Notes under the pieces: model-generated | The model's input: the letters and a program-made list of their open reading frames with translations, nothing else | Told to the model about the DNA's origin: nothing | Databases searched by the model: none | Assembly (NCBI GenBank): GCA_963995505.1 | Contig: OZ023188.1 | Span: forward strand, 3,472,001 to 3,536,000 | Length of the DNA stretch: 64,000 bases | Reading direction: 5' to 3' | Source: Hypericum androsaemum | Lineage: Eukaryota > Streptophyta > Magnoliopsida > Malpighiales > Hypericaceae | Shown here: piece by piece, positions 51,332 through 61,470 of the stretch | Numbering within the stretch: position 1 is the stretch's first letter | Layout of the letters: each line of letters starts with the position of its first letter | Translations under genes and position numbers: made by a program

Positions 51332-51405
51332 GCTCTCGTAGTTCGGTTGGTTAGAGCACTTATCTAAAAATGTGGAGGTCCTTGGGTTCGATTCTGAATA
51401 AGAGC
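51332..51405 (+). repeat. tRNA-related sequence in the right foldback arm
   Basis: The inverse partner of 49130-49202: gctctcgtagttcggttgg, box B gggttcgattc, acceptor closing aagagc. Both heads point outward, away from the centre. Confidence 0.7.
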
Positions 51406-51775
51406 CATTGTGTGTTTTTATTTGGATTTTCTCCCCCTTGCTCACCGTAGCTATTTTTTGTGACAACACAAAAACGCTGAGAACACAGTGATTTTTGGCA
51501 AAAATTGCCCCCTAGCCGAGCCGAGCCGTGGATTCAACTTTTGTCTGAAAACGCTCCAATTGGAGCGTTTTGAATAGAAAATGCTCGCGGAGCAGCGGTT
51601 TTGTGCAAAGCTGAAACGCTCCCCGCAGAGCAATTTCGTGCTCAACCCCAGACAAGGAAAACATTCCCCGAGAACCCCATTCAGGAAATTGTCGGGAAAA
51701 TATACCCCCTTTTGGAAAATTACTCGAATTGATTCCGAACGGTTTGGAGTGAAGGGGGACCGCAGCGGCAAGCGC

Positions 51776-51995
51776 AAGTATGTGATAATGGCAAGCGTAG
51801 TTATGTGATAATGGCATTTGTTTTTGTGAAAATGGCAAGTCCCCGTTGATGATAATGGCACGCATAGTTTTTTCATTTTGATCCCCGTATTTTAGTATTT
51901 TTGCAAAAAGGTCACAATGGCATGTGCAGTTATGTGATACTGGCATGTGCAGTTATGTGATACTAGCATGCGCAGTTATGTGATAATGACATTTG
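51776..51995 (+). repeat. Degenerate tandem repeat, about 22-28 bp
   Basis: Units of the type gcatgtgcagttatgtgatac and gtgataatggcaagcgtag, at least eight copies, just outside the foldback element. Confidence 0.8.
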
Positions 51996-53556
51996 TATCC
52001 GGCCTATGTTTGTGCGTAATTTTTTTCATTTTGGTTCCCATATTTTAGCGCGTTTGCAAAAAAATTTCCGCGTATCTTCATTTCAAACAGTTCGGAATAG
52101 TGGCATTCCGTACCAAATCCATACCCCAATATTGAGGCGTCAGCACTCAGCACCAAAAAACGCTACGCGGAATCGCACAAGTGGTCTCCCAGCAGCCCGG
52201 CAAGCAAGTTATGTCAATCCGCTCCCTTCGGGATTCTCTCCTTTCACCATTAAAAAATTATAAATATAATCATTAATATTTTTATATTTTTATTATCCAC
52301 CAGTTAAAATCGCGAAAGTGTATAGTTGCAGTACACTAATACTGCCGAAACATTAACTTTCGCCTAAAAAATCAAAAAATATTCAACTATATAAAAACTT
52401 AAACGGCTAGATTGGTGATATATTTAACGTTAACCATTTGGTTTTCTTCTCGTCCCTGGCTTACTATTGTTATTTTAGGCCAACAGAACGCCAACCATTG
52501 AATCCTCCTCCCAAATCCCAATTGTTTATAGACCAAATCTACCTCCCAATATTCCCTCCTCCATTAAGAACGCTATTTAAATTGTTTCCCGGCGAGGCTG
52601 CAATTATAGGGTGCATGCCACGTCGCCTCGCCATTTCCGCCTCGTTAACTTTGGATATTTATTATGCACTTGTAACTGCTCCAACCGAGCTATTTTATCA
52701 TCGTCAAGCGGCAACTTATAAACTATATATTTTAAATAAAATTTAAGATACAAGTAAACACTCAGAGACGTAACAAATCTAAACAAAAATTTGATACGTG
52801 AAATTTCACTAATAGTTATAATATTTACATATTGCATATTACAATGTCGCATGCCTCGTTAAAATCTAATGAGAAAAATAGCAACAAGAAAAGTACTTGA
52901 ACATTACCGTTGCGAGAACGGAATTTTACGCTCTTAAATATTTACAACCTAATTCCAAGTTATAAAAAATAACTTAAAATGCACTTTATATTCAATTTCA
53001 TATTAATTACAATAGAACATAAAATTTTAAAAATAAAATATTCTCCCACCCCGACCGTCATCCAGAGCCGTCGCCGCCACCGTCCGGGCAACACCGTCTT
53101 GTCGCGAGCCGCCGTTGCTCGGCTTAGCTTCCAAATCTGAAGTGCTTCAATGGCGTCAGCGCCGCCTCAACCACTCCATTTCGAGTAGCTGGGAAACTGT
53201 AATTTATTTATAATGTAGTCCGTGTTAGGAGTCCGGGTGCGATGGAAAGTTACCACTGTAAAATTAATTAATACTTTAAAATTCACTCGAACATGAAGTT
53301 CAGTGAGGAGGGGGCAGGTGTACGGACACCCAGTGCAATGCTTTGTTCCGTGCAACGAGATTATAGATTATAGACAAATATTCAGGTTTAGGAAAGATGT
53401 TCTAATTTAACAAATATATTTTAAATTTGAGTCATTGGAGTTGCAATAATTGTGTGAAATAATAAATATTTGTTGGGAAACTTTTGTTAATTGTACTTGA
53501 TTAGAATCTAAATTAGTCGGTGTATTAGTATTCGAAAAGTATGTGGTATAAAATAA
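51996..53556. other. No gene recognised
   Basis: AT-rich with a short GC-rich island at 53040-53170 (repeated cgccgc/ccg triplets); no supported gene. Confidence 0.4.
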
Positions 53557-53570
53557 CGAGATTATTGGTT

Positions 53571-54463
53571 TTTTTTTCTAAGAGGGGTTTATTTCTCCGA
53601 CAAACCCCTGAATGGGGTTCTCGGGGAATGTTATCTATGTTTGGGGTTGAGCACAAAAATGCTCAATTTTGAGCATTTTTGTGCGCGAGAAAACGCTTGA
53701 AACTGAGCGTTTTAGTGAAAAGTCGACGAAAATCCGACACGCTCTGTCGCAAGAGAATCTTCGCCTTGGTTTGTCCCTCGGCTCGGCTTCTTTCAAAAAT
53801 CGCTCAGATTTCAGCATTTTTGTGCTAACTTATTCAGGTAATAACTCTGCCTTTTTTAACTAACTTACTTTTTTTTACATTCTAATTATACTTGAAGTCA
53901 AACGATACTTCCTAATTTAATTTGTAATAATAGTTTTTTAATAATTATAGATTTTAGATTGCTCAATAACATATACTACCCTATATACTATACATGTAAA
54001 AGTTAAAAAATTAATGAAATCTGAGATTTAATGAGTCAAAAATTTGAGATTAAAATTTAGGATGTAAAAAATTATTTAAAAATTATTATTACAAATTAAA
54101 TTAGGAAGTATCGTTTGGCCTCAAATTTAATTAGAATGTAAAAAAACAAGTAAGTTAGTTAAAAAAAGACAGAGTTATTACCTGAATAAATTAGCACAAA
54201 AATGCTGAAATCCGATCGGTTTTTGGAAGAAGTCGAGCCGAGGCGAAGATTCTCTTGCGACAGAGCGTGTCGAATTTTCGTCGGCTTTTCACTAAAAATG
54301 CTCAGTTTCAAGCATTTTCTTGCGCACAAAAACACTCAAAATAAACCCCTCTTAGGAAAAAAAACCTCTCTTAGGAAAAACATGCCCCATTCAGAGATAA
54401 CATTCCCCGAGAACCTCATTCAGAAGTTTATCAGGGAAATAAACCCCTCTTAGAAAAAAAAAT
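53571..54463. mobile_element. Second foldback element of the same family
   Basis: 893 bp, almost wholly two inverse arms of about 400 bp. It begins (T)9 ctaagaggggtttatttctc and ends with the inverse, and its subterminal tttatttctccgacaa and ctgaatgggg match the element at 48804. It is flanked by a perfect 14-bp direct repeat cgagattattggtt (53557-53570, 54464-54477). No tRNA-like head was found at the centre. Arms contain small palindromes of the gctcaattttgagc type. Confidence 0.88.
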
Positions 54464-54628
54464 CGAGATTATTGGTTATAGTTTATGCAACGAGTGGGCG
54501 AGATCTTTCCGCGGTTTTGTCTGAAGTGTGTCGTGGCTAATGAGTTTGACATGTGCTCCCACCACCTAGCTTATTCCTTAAGTAATGCTACTTTTCCTCT
54601 TTTTCTTTCCAGTTTCACTTTTTCTTAA

Positions 54629-55408
54629 GGATTTGGATTCAGGAGGACTACATAAAAGCCATCCCCATGGTATGGACTAAATATGGACCCTTAGATTTGA
54701 TCAAATTCTTTTTTATAGATGCTTGGGGTCGCCGGATGCGAACGGTGCCCTCCATCACAACGCCGTACTCCCTCCGCTTCCGCTTCCTCGATTTGAAATC
54801 GAAGCGGTCTGCCGACCGAACTGAGTTGACCGCCACCACTCTCGATTTGAAATCGAAGCGGTCCGCTTCCGCTGTGTTTCTTGGTTTTGATTTTGTCGCG
54901 TTTAATTTGATTAATTGAATTTTATTCTTTGATTTTTATTATTATTTTGACTTACTTTAATTGCCACGTGAGACGTAGAATGAAAACCAATATCACGGTG
55001 GAATGAAACCAATATCACGGTGGAATGAAACCAATATCCGAGAAGATGGAAACTAATATCATAGTAGAATGAAACCAATATCATAGTAGAACGAAACCAA
55101 TAACATAGAAGATGGAAACCAATATCATAGTAGAATGAAACCAATATCACGGTGGAATGAAACCAATATCATAGTAGAATGAAACCAATGTCAGAAGATG
55201 GAAACCAATAACATAGTAGAATAAAACCAATAGCATAGAAGATGAAAACCAATATCCGATAAAATAGAAACCAATATTTCCATACTTGTATTCCCATAAA
55301 TTATATTATTTTACTGATATTTTTTTAATTATTTTAATTATTGTATTTCCAATATTACTCCTGTCCCTTTCAGTGGGGATTACCCATGTCCCCACTGAAT
55401 TTGAACCC
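54629..55408. mobile_element. Non-autonomous MULE related to the composite element, with the minisatellite
   Basis: 780 bp. Left ggatttggattcaggaggac, right (reverse complement) gggttcaaattcagtgggg, flanked by the perfect 9-bp repeat ttttcttaa (54620-54628, 55409-55417). The left interior has ggactaaatatggac and cccttagattt, as inside the composite MULE's left inner end. The right half (54980-55280) is an array of about 14 units with core AAACCAATATC on the plus strand, the same core and orientation as the composite element's right array. A GC-rich segment (54735-54900) has a tandem cgatttgaaatcgaagcgg. Confidence 0.9.
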
Positions 55409-55614
55409 TTTTCTTAATGTGCTTTTTTTTCCATGTTCTAACAAAAAAATTATTTGTTTATGAGAATCTAATTTTAGTCAAATTTCAACAACTTAATAAT
55501 GTTAAATTTGGATGTGATAGTGATAATTTTGTTTTTATTTGGAGATATATTTAAATTAAATTTAAATTAGATAGTTTAGTGTCTGTTCGCATACCAGAAA
55601 AAAAGGTTAGCCTT

Positions 55615-55902
55615 TGTTAATTTTAGTAGAGGAAGAAAAATTAAGATGAAGGAGAAGACCTAATTTAGGTGAAGAAGACGAGGACAGAGAAATTGGAATG
55701 AGAGGAAAAATCTCCTTCTTCCATCTTTTCCTTGTATTAACTATTATATTTACAATTACCGAAGATGCTCTAATATATACAAGTGTTAGCCTATCGACAT
55801 AAGGAACAAAAAGGAAACCCAATTACAGCTGGGTGGAGCTTTTCGTAGTGGGCTTGTGTGGGCCTTGCTTTCCTCAATAAGTGAAGCCCAATTTCTTCAA
55901 CA
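55615..55902 (-). mobile_element. 3' LTR of the old minus-strand Ty1/copia element
   Basis: On the minus strand a purine tract (ttaaagggg) is followed by TGTTGAAGAAATTGGGC... ending ...AATTAACA, about 288 bp, directly downstream of the polyprotein's end. The partner LTR is outside the window. Confidence 0.65.
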
Positions 55903-55909
55903 CGCCCCT

Positions 55910-57529
55910 TTAAGCGGGAAGGTGTATATCACACATTCCCAGCTTGGATAATAAAAAGTGATGCTGATGACTAAGAAGGGACTTGGTTAACAAGTCAGTT
56001 GGCTGGACTTCACTATGAAAGCTTGAGTAACCCAACTTGAATCTTCTCACGAATAAAATGACAATCGATCTCGATGTGTTTCGTACGCTCGTGGAAGACT
56101 GGATTCTCCGCAATGTGAATTACAGATTGGCTGTCAAAAAATACCAAGCTTGGCCCTTGAACTGGAACTCGGAGGTCATTGAGGAGATACTTCAACCACT
56201 GTAATTCCTTTGCAACAGAAGATAATGCCCGATACTCGCTCTTTGAAGAAGATAATGAAATAGTGCTCTGCTTCTTTGATTTTCATGAAACAAGAGAAGA
56301 GCCAAAGAACATTGTATAGCCAGTAATTGATCGTCGTGTGTCTTTGCAAGTGGCCCAATCACTGTCACAACAAGTCTTGAGCTTTATATCAGAGTCTGCA
56401 GGAAAGGAAAGACGAAAACCAGGATGACCTTTAAGATATCGAAGAACGCGATAGGCTACTTGAAGGTGAATATCAGTTGGTGCTGACATGAATTGACTAA
56501 GCTGCTACACAGAAAAGCTGATGTCAGGTCTAATATTGGTAAGATATAGGAGTCGACCAACTAATTGGCGATAGGTGGAAGATGTAGCTGGATATTCGGG
56601 AGACAAGGAAGCATCATCTTCTTCATGGTCTGCAAAGTATAGTTCTTTTAAATGAGTTGCAGAGTGGTCGAAAGATGCAACAGCTTTAGGTGTAGTAGGA
56701 AGTAGATTGCCATCAGTGAGTTTGAGTCTAGAGTTATAGTCCATAGGAGTAGCCACTGGTTTGCAATCCATATAACCGGCATCGGTTAAAAGTTGAAGAG
56801 TGTACTTCTTTGACTGAGGTGCAGACAAGCTGATCTGCGTGCTACTTCTAAACTCAAGAAATATTTAAGAGAGTCGAGGTCCTTGAGTTTGAACTGATGA
56901 TGTAGATAGGATTTAATGCTGTCAATTACAGAAAGATTGTTGCCAGTAAGCACTATATCATCAACATACACCAAAACTGCAATATAAGAATCATCATTGA
57001 ACGTAGTGAATAAAGAATAATCAGATTGAGATTGGAGGAAGCCTGCTTGTAATATGGCACTTGTTAACTTTGCAAATCATTGTTTGCTGGCTTGTTTCAA
57101 GTCATATAAAGATTTCTTAAGGCGACAAACTTTCCCTTGATCAGCAGCAAAGATTGGTAAGCCGGGAGGCAATTGCATATAGACTTTCTCTTCGAGATCA
57201 CCATTTAAGAAGGCACTGTTGACATCAAGCTGGAGAAGTGACCAATGTCTGCTTACTGCTAATGCCAAGAGCAAGCGGACAGTTGTGAGTTTTACCACGG
57301 GAGAGAAAGTATCAAGAAAATCTACTCCAAATGCTTGAGTGTAGCTTTTAGCAACAAGACGAGCCTTGTGTCTCTCAACAAAACCATCTGCATTGTATTT
57401 CACTTTGTAGACTCATTTGCAACCAATGGATTTCTTTCCTCTTGGTAAACAAACTAAGTCTCATGTGTTATTGTCCTCTAATGCCTTCAATTCATTGTCC
57501 ATAGTTGACCCAGTGTTCATGGCTATAGG
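55910..57529 (-). pseudogene. Ty1/copia polyprotein, reverse transcriptase and RNase H part, broken
   Basis: Minus strand, high to low: [14 protein letters not shown] and [15 protein letters not shown] of the reverse transcriptase (57403-57077), the YVDDI catalytic motif (about 56970), RQLVGRLLYLTNIRPDISF, then RNase H with SKSEYRALSSVAKELQW and FHERTKHIEIDCHFIREKI, ending at about 55912. Four expected Trp codons are TGA (57461-57463, 57413-57415, 57077-57079, 56283-56285) and an expected Gln is TAG (56505-56507); there is a frame change near 56815. The same frame resumes at 60702 on the far side of an inserted element. Confidence 0.92.
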
Positions 57530-57589
57530 CTTCTTGTTGAATAATATGAGCTATTCTTGTGCTTATTAAACTTAAGTATTGTTGCAGGA

Positions 57590-60261
57590 AGAAGGTCATC
57601 GTCAGCAACAAGGGGAAAGAAAAACACATAGATACAAGTGTGTTCTAATCCCAGCAGACCAGAGAGGCACCCAGCAGTAGAGGCTACTCCAGGGGAAAAG
57701 GAGGAAAGTCCAACCCCAGAGGTGCCAATCTCTTTTGTGAGAACTACAAAAAGAGTGGCCACACTCAAGATAAATGCTGGTTTTTGTATCCTCACTTAAG
57801 GCCACAAAAGCAACCAACAGCTAACCTCACTACTGGAGCCCCTCAAGAAGCTCATTCCCATGGAAATCAGCTTAAAGATCAAACCAAGGTGGTGGAGAAC
57901 ACTAACCCTCCTATTGATTTAATTATTCAACAGGTGCTTCAATAACTCAACAAGAATTCTAGCTTGATGCTAAATACCAACAACAATCATCAACAAGCAG
58001 AAAAATACCCCTCTTCTTCTCAAAGTGATCATGGTAAAGACCCTGCTATCACTTACTCTATTTTCAAAGAAAATACTAGCCAATGGATTATAGATTCTGG
58101 TGCTAGTCATCATATGACTTTTGACAAAAAAAGATTTGATAAATTTCAACAAAAGTAATGCTTCTGTTTTCAATGTCTTTGTGGCTAATGGTGAAAAACT
58201 TTCCATCTCTGGTCTTGGCTGCAAAGATTTCATGCATCAAAACAAGTTTTCTAAAATCCTTCTAATCAATAATTTGACTGCCAAGCTTATGTCTATTAGT
58301 GAAATAACTAAAGAGCTTGATTGTAGAGTCATTTTTGACCCTAATCATGTTCTATTTTAGGACATGAGGATATGAAATTTGATTGGTATAGGAAGATTAT
58401 ACAATCGACTGTATGTGGTTGATGATGGGGCTCCCTTGGTTTCATCCACTCAAAGTGATCGAGTTACTTTGAGTGCATCTACTCAAGGAAACCCAGAAGC
58501 CTGACATTTTAGACTGGGTCACCCTTCTGATTTAGTCCTAAGTAAATTTTTGGGATGTAAACAGTCCATTTCTAAAGACCGCTCTAGTTATAAGCTGGCC
58601 AAAGCCACCAAAAATATTTTCCCCATTTCAACAATTGAATACAACAAGCCTTTTGATCTTATACACTCCGACTTATGGACTTCTTCAAATTTATCCTATG
58701 ATGGCTTCAAATATTTCATCACTTTCATTGATCATTTTACTAAAACTATCTGGTTGTTTCTCCTTAAAAACAAAACTGAAATCTTTAACAAGTTTGAAGA
58801 GTTCAGAAAAATAGTTTTTAACAAATTCAACAAAAACATTAAAGTTCTCAAAACTGACAATGGAACTGAATATTTAAACCTTTCAAAACTGCTCAAGGTG
58901 TTAGGTATCATTCATAAAAAATCTTGCACCTATTTTCCTCAGCAGAATGGAGTGGATGAGAGGAAGAATAGGCACTGACTTGAGGTTGCTAGGGCCATCA
59001 GATTTCAGATGAATGTCCCAAAAACTTACTGGTCAGATGCTATTCTTACCTCTTGTTACCTCATAAATAGAACTCCTAGCAAGGGTTTAATATTTAAAGC
59101 TTCATTAGAGGTCCTTGTTCAAAGAACCCTAAATCTGGATCATCTTAAAACCTTTGGGTATGTTTGCTTTTCTCTTATTCCCAGCAATAAGAGAGACAAA
59201 TATGATCCCAAAGCTGAGAAATGCATTTTTTTAGGCTACTCTTCAGTTACTAAGGGCTAAAAATATTTCAATCCAAAGATTAAGCAAAAGTTCCTAACTA
59301 GGGACATAACCTTTGTTGAAAACCAAGCATATTATGTGCATAAACTGTCTGCAAAGTGTCCTGATGAGTTTCAGGGGGAGAAAGTGAATGAAACTCAAGA
59401 CATCAACAGGATTAAGGTATCCTATTAAGATATCTACCCTGAAGATGTCACAACTGAAAATTTCAGAGTTGAAGAGACTGGCAACTTAGAAGAAAACTCT
59501 CTGAATGAAGGTGGAGCTGATGAAACTGAAGAGAATAGTTTAACTCAAGAGAATATGTTAACCTCTTCAAACCCTCCTCTGGTTTATCACAGGAACAATA
59601 TGATGCCAAGAAGGAGATTAGGGATGACCTCAGCTTCATAGAACAACTCTGAGAGGCAACTCACTAAGTTTGAGCCATCAGACCAAGAGAGATTGGTAGA
59701 TCTCTGAGGGTAAAGAAGCCAGTCAACTACAAAGGATATAATGTAAAATTGTACCCAATGGACAAGTATGTCTCCTTCAACTCTATCTCTAAATCTTATC
59801 ACTGCTTTCTAAGTAGGATAGTTGCTGGAGATGAACCAAAAAGCTATGAAGAGGCTATAAAATCCAAGGTTTGGCAAACTGTATTAGATGAAGAGCTTGC
59901 TACCATTGAAAGAAACAACACTTGGATCCCTACTGACCTTCCTCCATGTAAGAAGGCTGTAAGTAGCAAGTGGTTGTTTAAAGTTAAGTACAACAATGAT
60001 GGTACCATTGAAAGGCACAAAGCTAGGTTAGTTGCTAGAGGTTTTACCCAAATCTCTGGCATATACTACTCTGAAACCTTTGCACCAATAGCAAAGATGA
60101 ACACCATTAGCAAAGACATTGCTACCCCCTACCTATGCAACAATGAGCAAACTGCAGATATCTTCACTAAAGCTCTAAATTCTAGTCATTTCCAATACTT
60201 GTCCAACAAGCTGGGATTGTATAATCTATACAAGCCCAGCTTGAGGAGGAGTGTCAAATAA
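57590..60261 (+). pseudogene. Copia gag-protease-integrase with collapsed reverse transcriptase
   Basis: Gag zinc knuckle CENYKKSGHTQDKCW (second Cys is Tyr), protease WIIDSGASHHMT (about 58084-58119), pre-integrase FRLGHPSD, integrase SDLWTSS, TDNGTEYLN and PQQNGVDERKNRH (about 58665-58977), then the reverse transcriptase start WLFKVKYNNDGTIERHKARL through FAPIAKMNTI (about 60105). This jumps directly to the RNase H tail ATPYLCNNEQTADIFTKAL, stopping at 60261. Several stops and frame changes lie upstream (for example 57942, 58157, 58976, 59258). Confidence 0.9.
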
Positions 60262-60696
60262 TGTGAGCTATTCTTGTGCTTATTAAATTTAAGTATTGTT
60301 GCAGGTACTTCAGGAGTTATTGCAGCCCTCCTTAGTTCCATGCTGTAGTCAAATTCTGCAGAAGCTTCAAGGGTCAGGATGAACATCATTCATCCTATTT
60401 CAGTTGGTGTTGTGAACCTTTCTGGTTCCTAGTTCAGTTCTAGTCCAACTAGATTATACCTGGGAATTAGTTTTTTTATTCATTGTTTAAAAGGAGAACT
60501 AGCCGTTGCTCCTGTAACTGCTAGCAGGCTGTCAAATTAGCTTGTTCCTCTCTCCTACTTTATAGCAGGTTGTCCTTTCAGCTTGTTACTTTCTCTCTCT
60601 TATCTTGTAATTCCTTCCTATAAAGCCCTCTTAAATGAGATGAATAAAATTAGATTGGTTGAGTTCATTTAATTCTAGTACTCTCCAGATTGTTCA
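60252..60696 (+). mobile_element. 3' LTR of the inserted copia element
   Basis: Begins TGTCAAATAATGTGAGC, which matches the truncated 5' LTR at 57535 with a few differences, and ends TTCA next to the target duplication. It contains a tataaag box-like motif at about 60619. Confidence 0.88.
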
Positions 60697-60701
60697 CTTC
60701 T

Positions 60702-61189
60702 CTATAGGTAGAAGGTTCATGTGTTCTAAGGATAGCTAGGCTAAATGCTTTATGAGATGCACAAAGATGATTAAAAGAAAGATAAGAGGAGATGGGATAG
60801 GGAGAAGGCCTGTCAATACTTAGAGAATGATTGGTAGGCCCGGGTATCAGATTACAGATGTAATCTTCAAGGTGTTTAGGCGCCCTTTCCACCCTTGAAG
60901 GTCGAAGCTGAGCATCCAAAGCTGTAATCTCCTCCTCATTAGGTGTACAAACATGTTGTATATCTAAGATGGGGACAATAGAGGTGGGAGATATGATAAG
61001 GGAAGATGGTGAAGCTACAGAACTAGACTCTAAAGGTGGGGAAGCAGAACTTGCAGAGATATCTATAGAATGGGAAAAAGGGATTATTGGCTCTGTAGTA
61101 TCCTCAGTTAAAGGGGTGGGAAGTGCTAGGGAGATAGAAGTATGATCGTAAGGTATGTAAATGGTAATGAGCAGATATCTCTGCCAACC
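60702..61189 (-). pseudogene. Upstream part of the old minus-strand copia polyprotein (integrase-RT linker)
   Basis: Minus strand: a Ser/Pro/Thr-rich linker, then RVERAPKHLEDYICN and SYLSFNHLCASHKAFSLAI with THEPSTYRE, the standard copia junction before the reverse transcriptase. It stops being colinear at the inserted element and resumes at 57529. A third element cuts it at 61190, so the integrase, gag and 5' LTR must lie beyond the window. Confidence 0.88.
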
Positions 61190-61399
61190 TGTCAAGCACC
61201 AATCTCGGCCCAATCCGATCTCAATCCCATAATATGTGCCTCCCGATTCCTGCAGATCAGGCCATCATATCAGCTGCTGTAATTGCATATATTGTGTAAA
61301 TATTACCTTACCATAGTTGTAGAGATTGCCATAACAGAAACTCTCTATATATGTAACAGTCATGATCAATAAGAATTATTCAAGACTTAAAGTCTTTCA
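61190..61399 (+). mobile_element. 5' LTR of a third Ty1/copia element
   Basis: About 210 bp from TGTCAAGCACC to CTTTCA, with ctatatatg as a TATA-like box (about 61345-61353). It is directly followed by a primer-binding site, TGGTATCAGAGCC (61400-61412), complementary to the 3' end of plant initiator methionine tRNA. The 5-bp left flank is caacc; its partner would be outside the window. Confidence 0.9.
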
Positions 61400-61470
61400 T
61401 GGTATCAGAGCCCTACTAGCTCTCACGAGTCTTTTTCTTTTCGATCCTCTGCCCTTCCTGCCACACAACC

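Larger units (their letters stand above)
48804..51725. mobile_element. Foldback element with long inverted arms and tRNA-related heads
   Basis: The left arm (48804-49484) and right arm (about 51070-51725) are inverse copies over some 650 bp. Shared blocks include tttatttctccgacaa, gctgaatggg, ctgcggggagcgtttcagc, ttcagacaaaagttgaatcc, gtgttgtcacaaaa and the tRNA-like sequences. Terminal gggtaattttttaaaaggg matches gagtaattttccaaaaggg (reverse complement). It is flanked by gaattgatt (48795-48803, 51726-51734). A later MULE (49485-50782) sits between the arms. No protein gene is carried. Confidence 0.85.
57535..60696 (+). mobile_element. Deleted Ty1/copia element inserted in the minus-strand copia
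   Basis: It starts TGTTGAATAATATGAGC and ends ...GATTGTTCA, flanked by the 5-bp repeat cttct (57530-57534, 60697-60701). The 3' LTR is 60252-60696 (445 bp, after a ttgaggaggag purine tract). Only the first 54 bp of the 5' LTR remain (57535-57588), joined straight to gag. Most of reverse transcriptase and RNase H is also missing. Confidence 0.92.
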
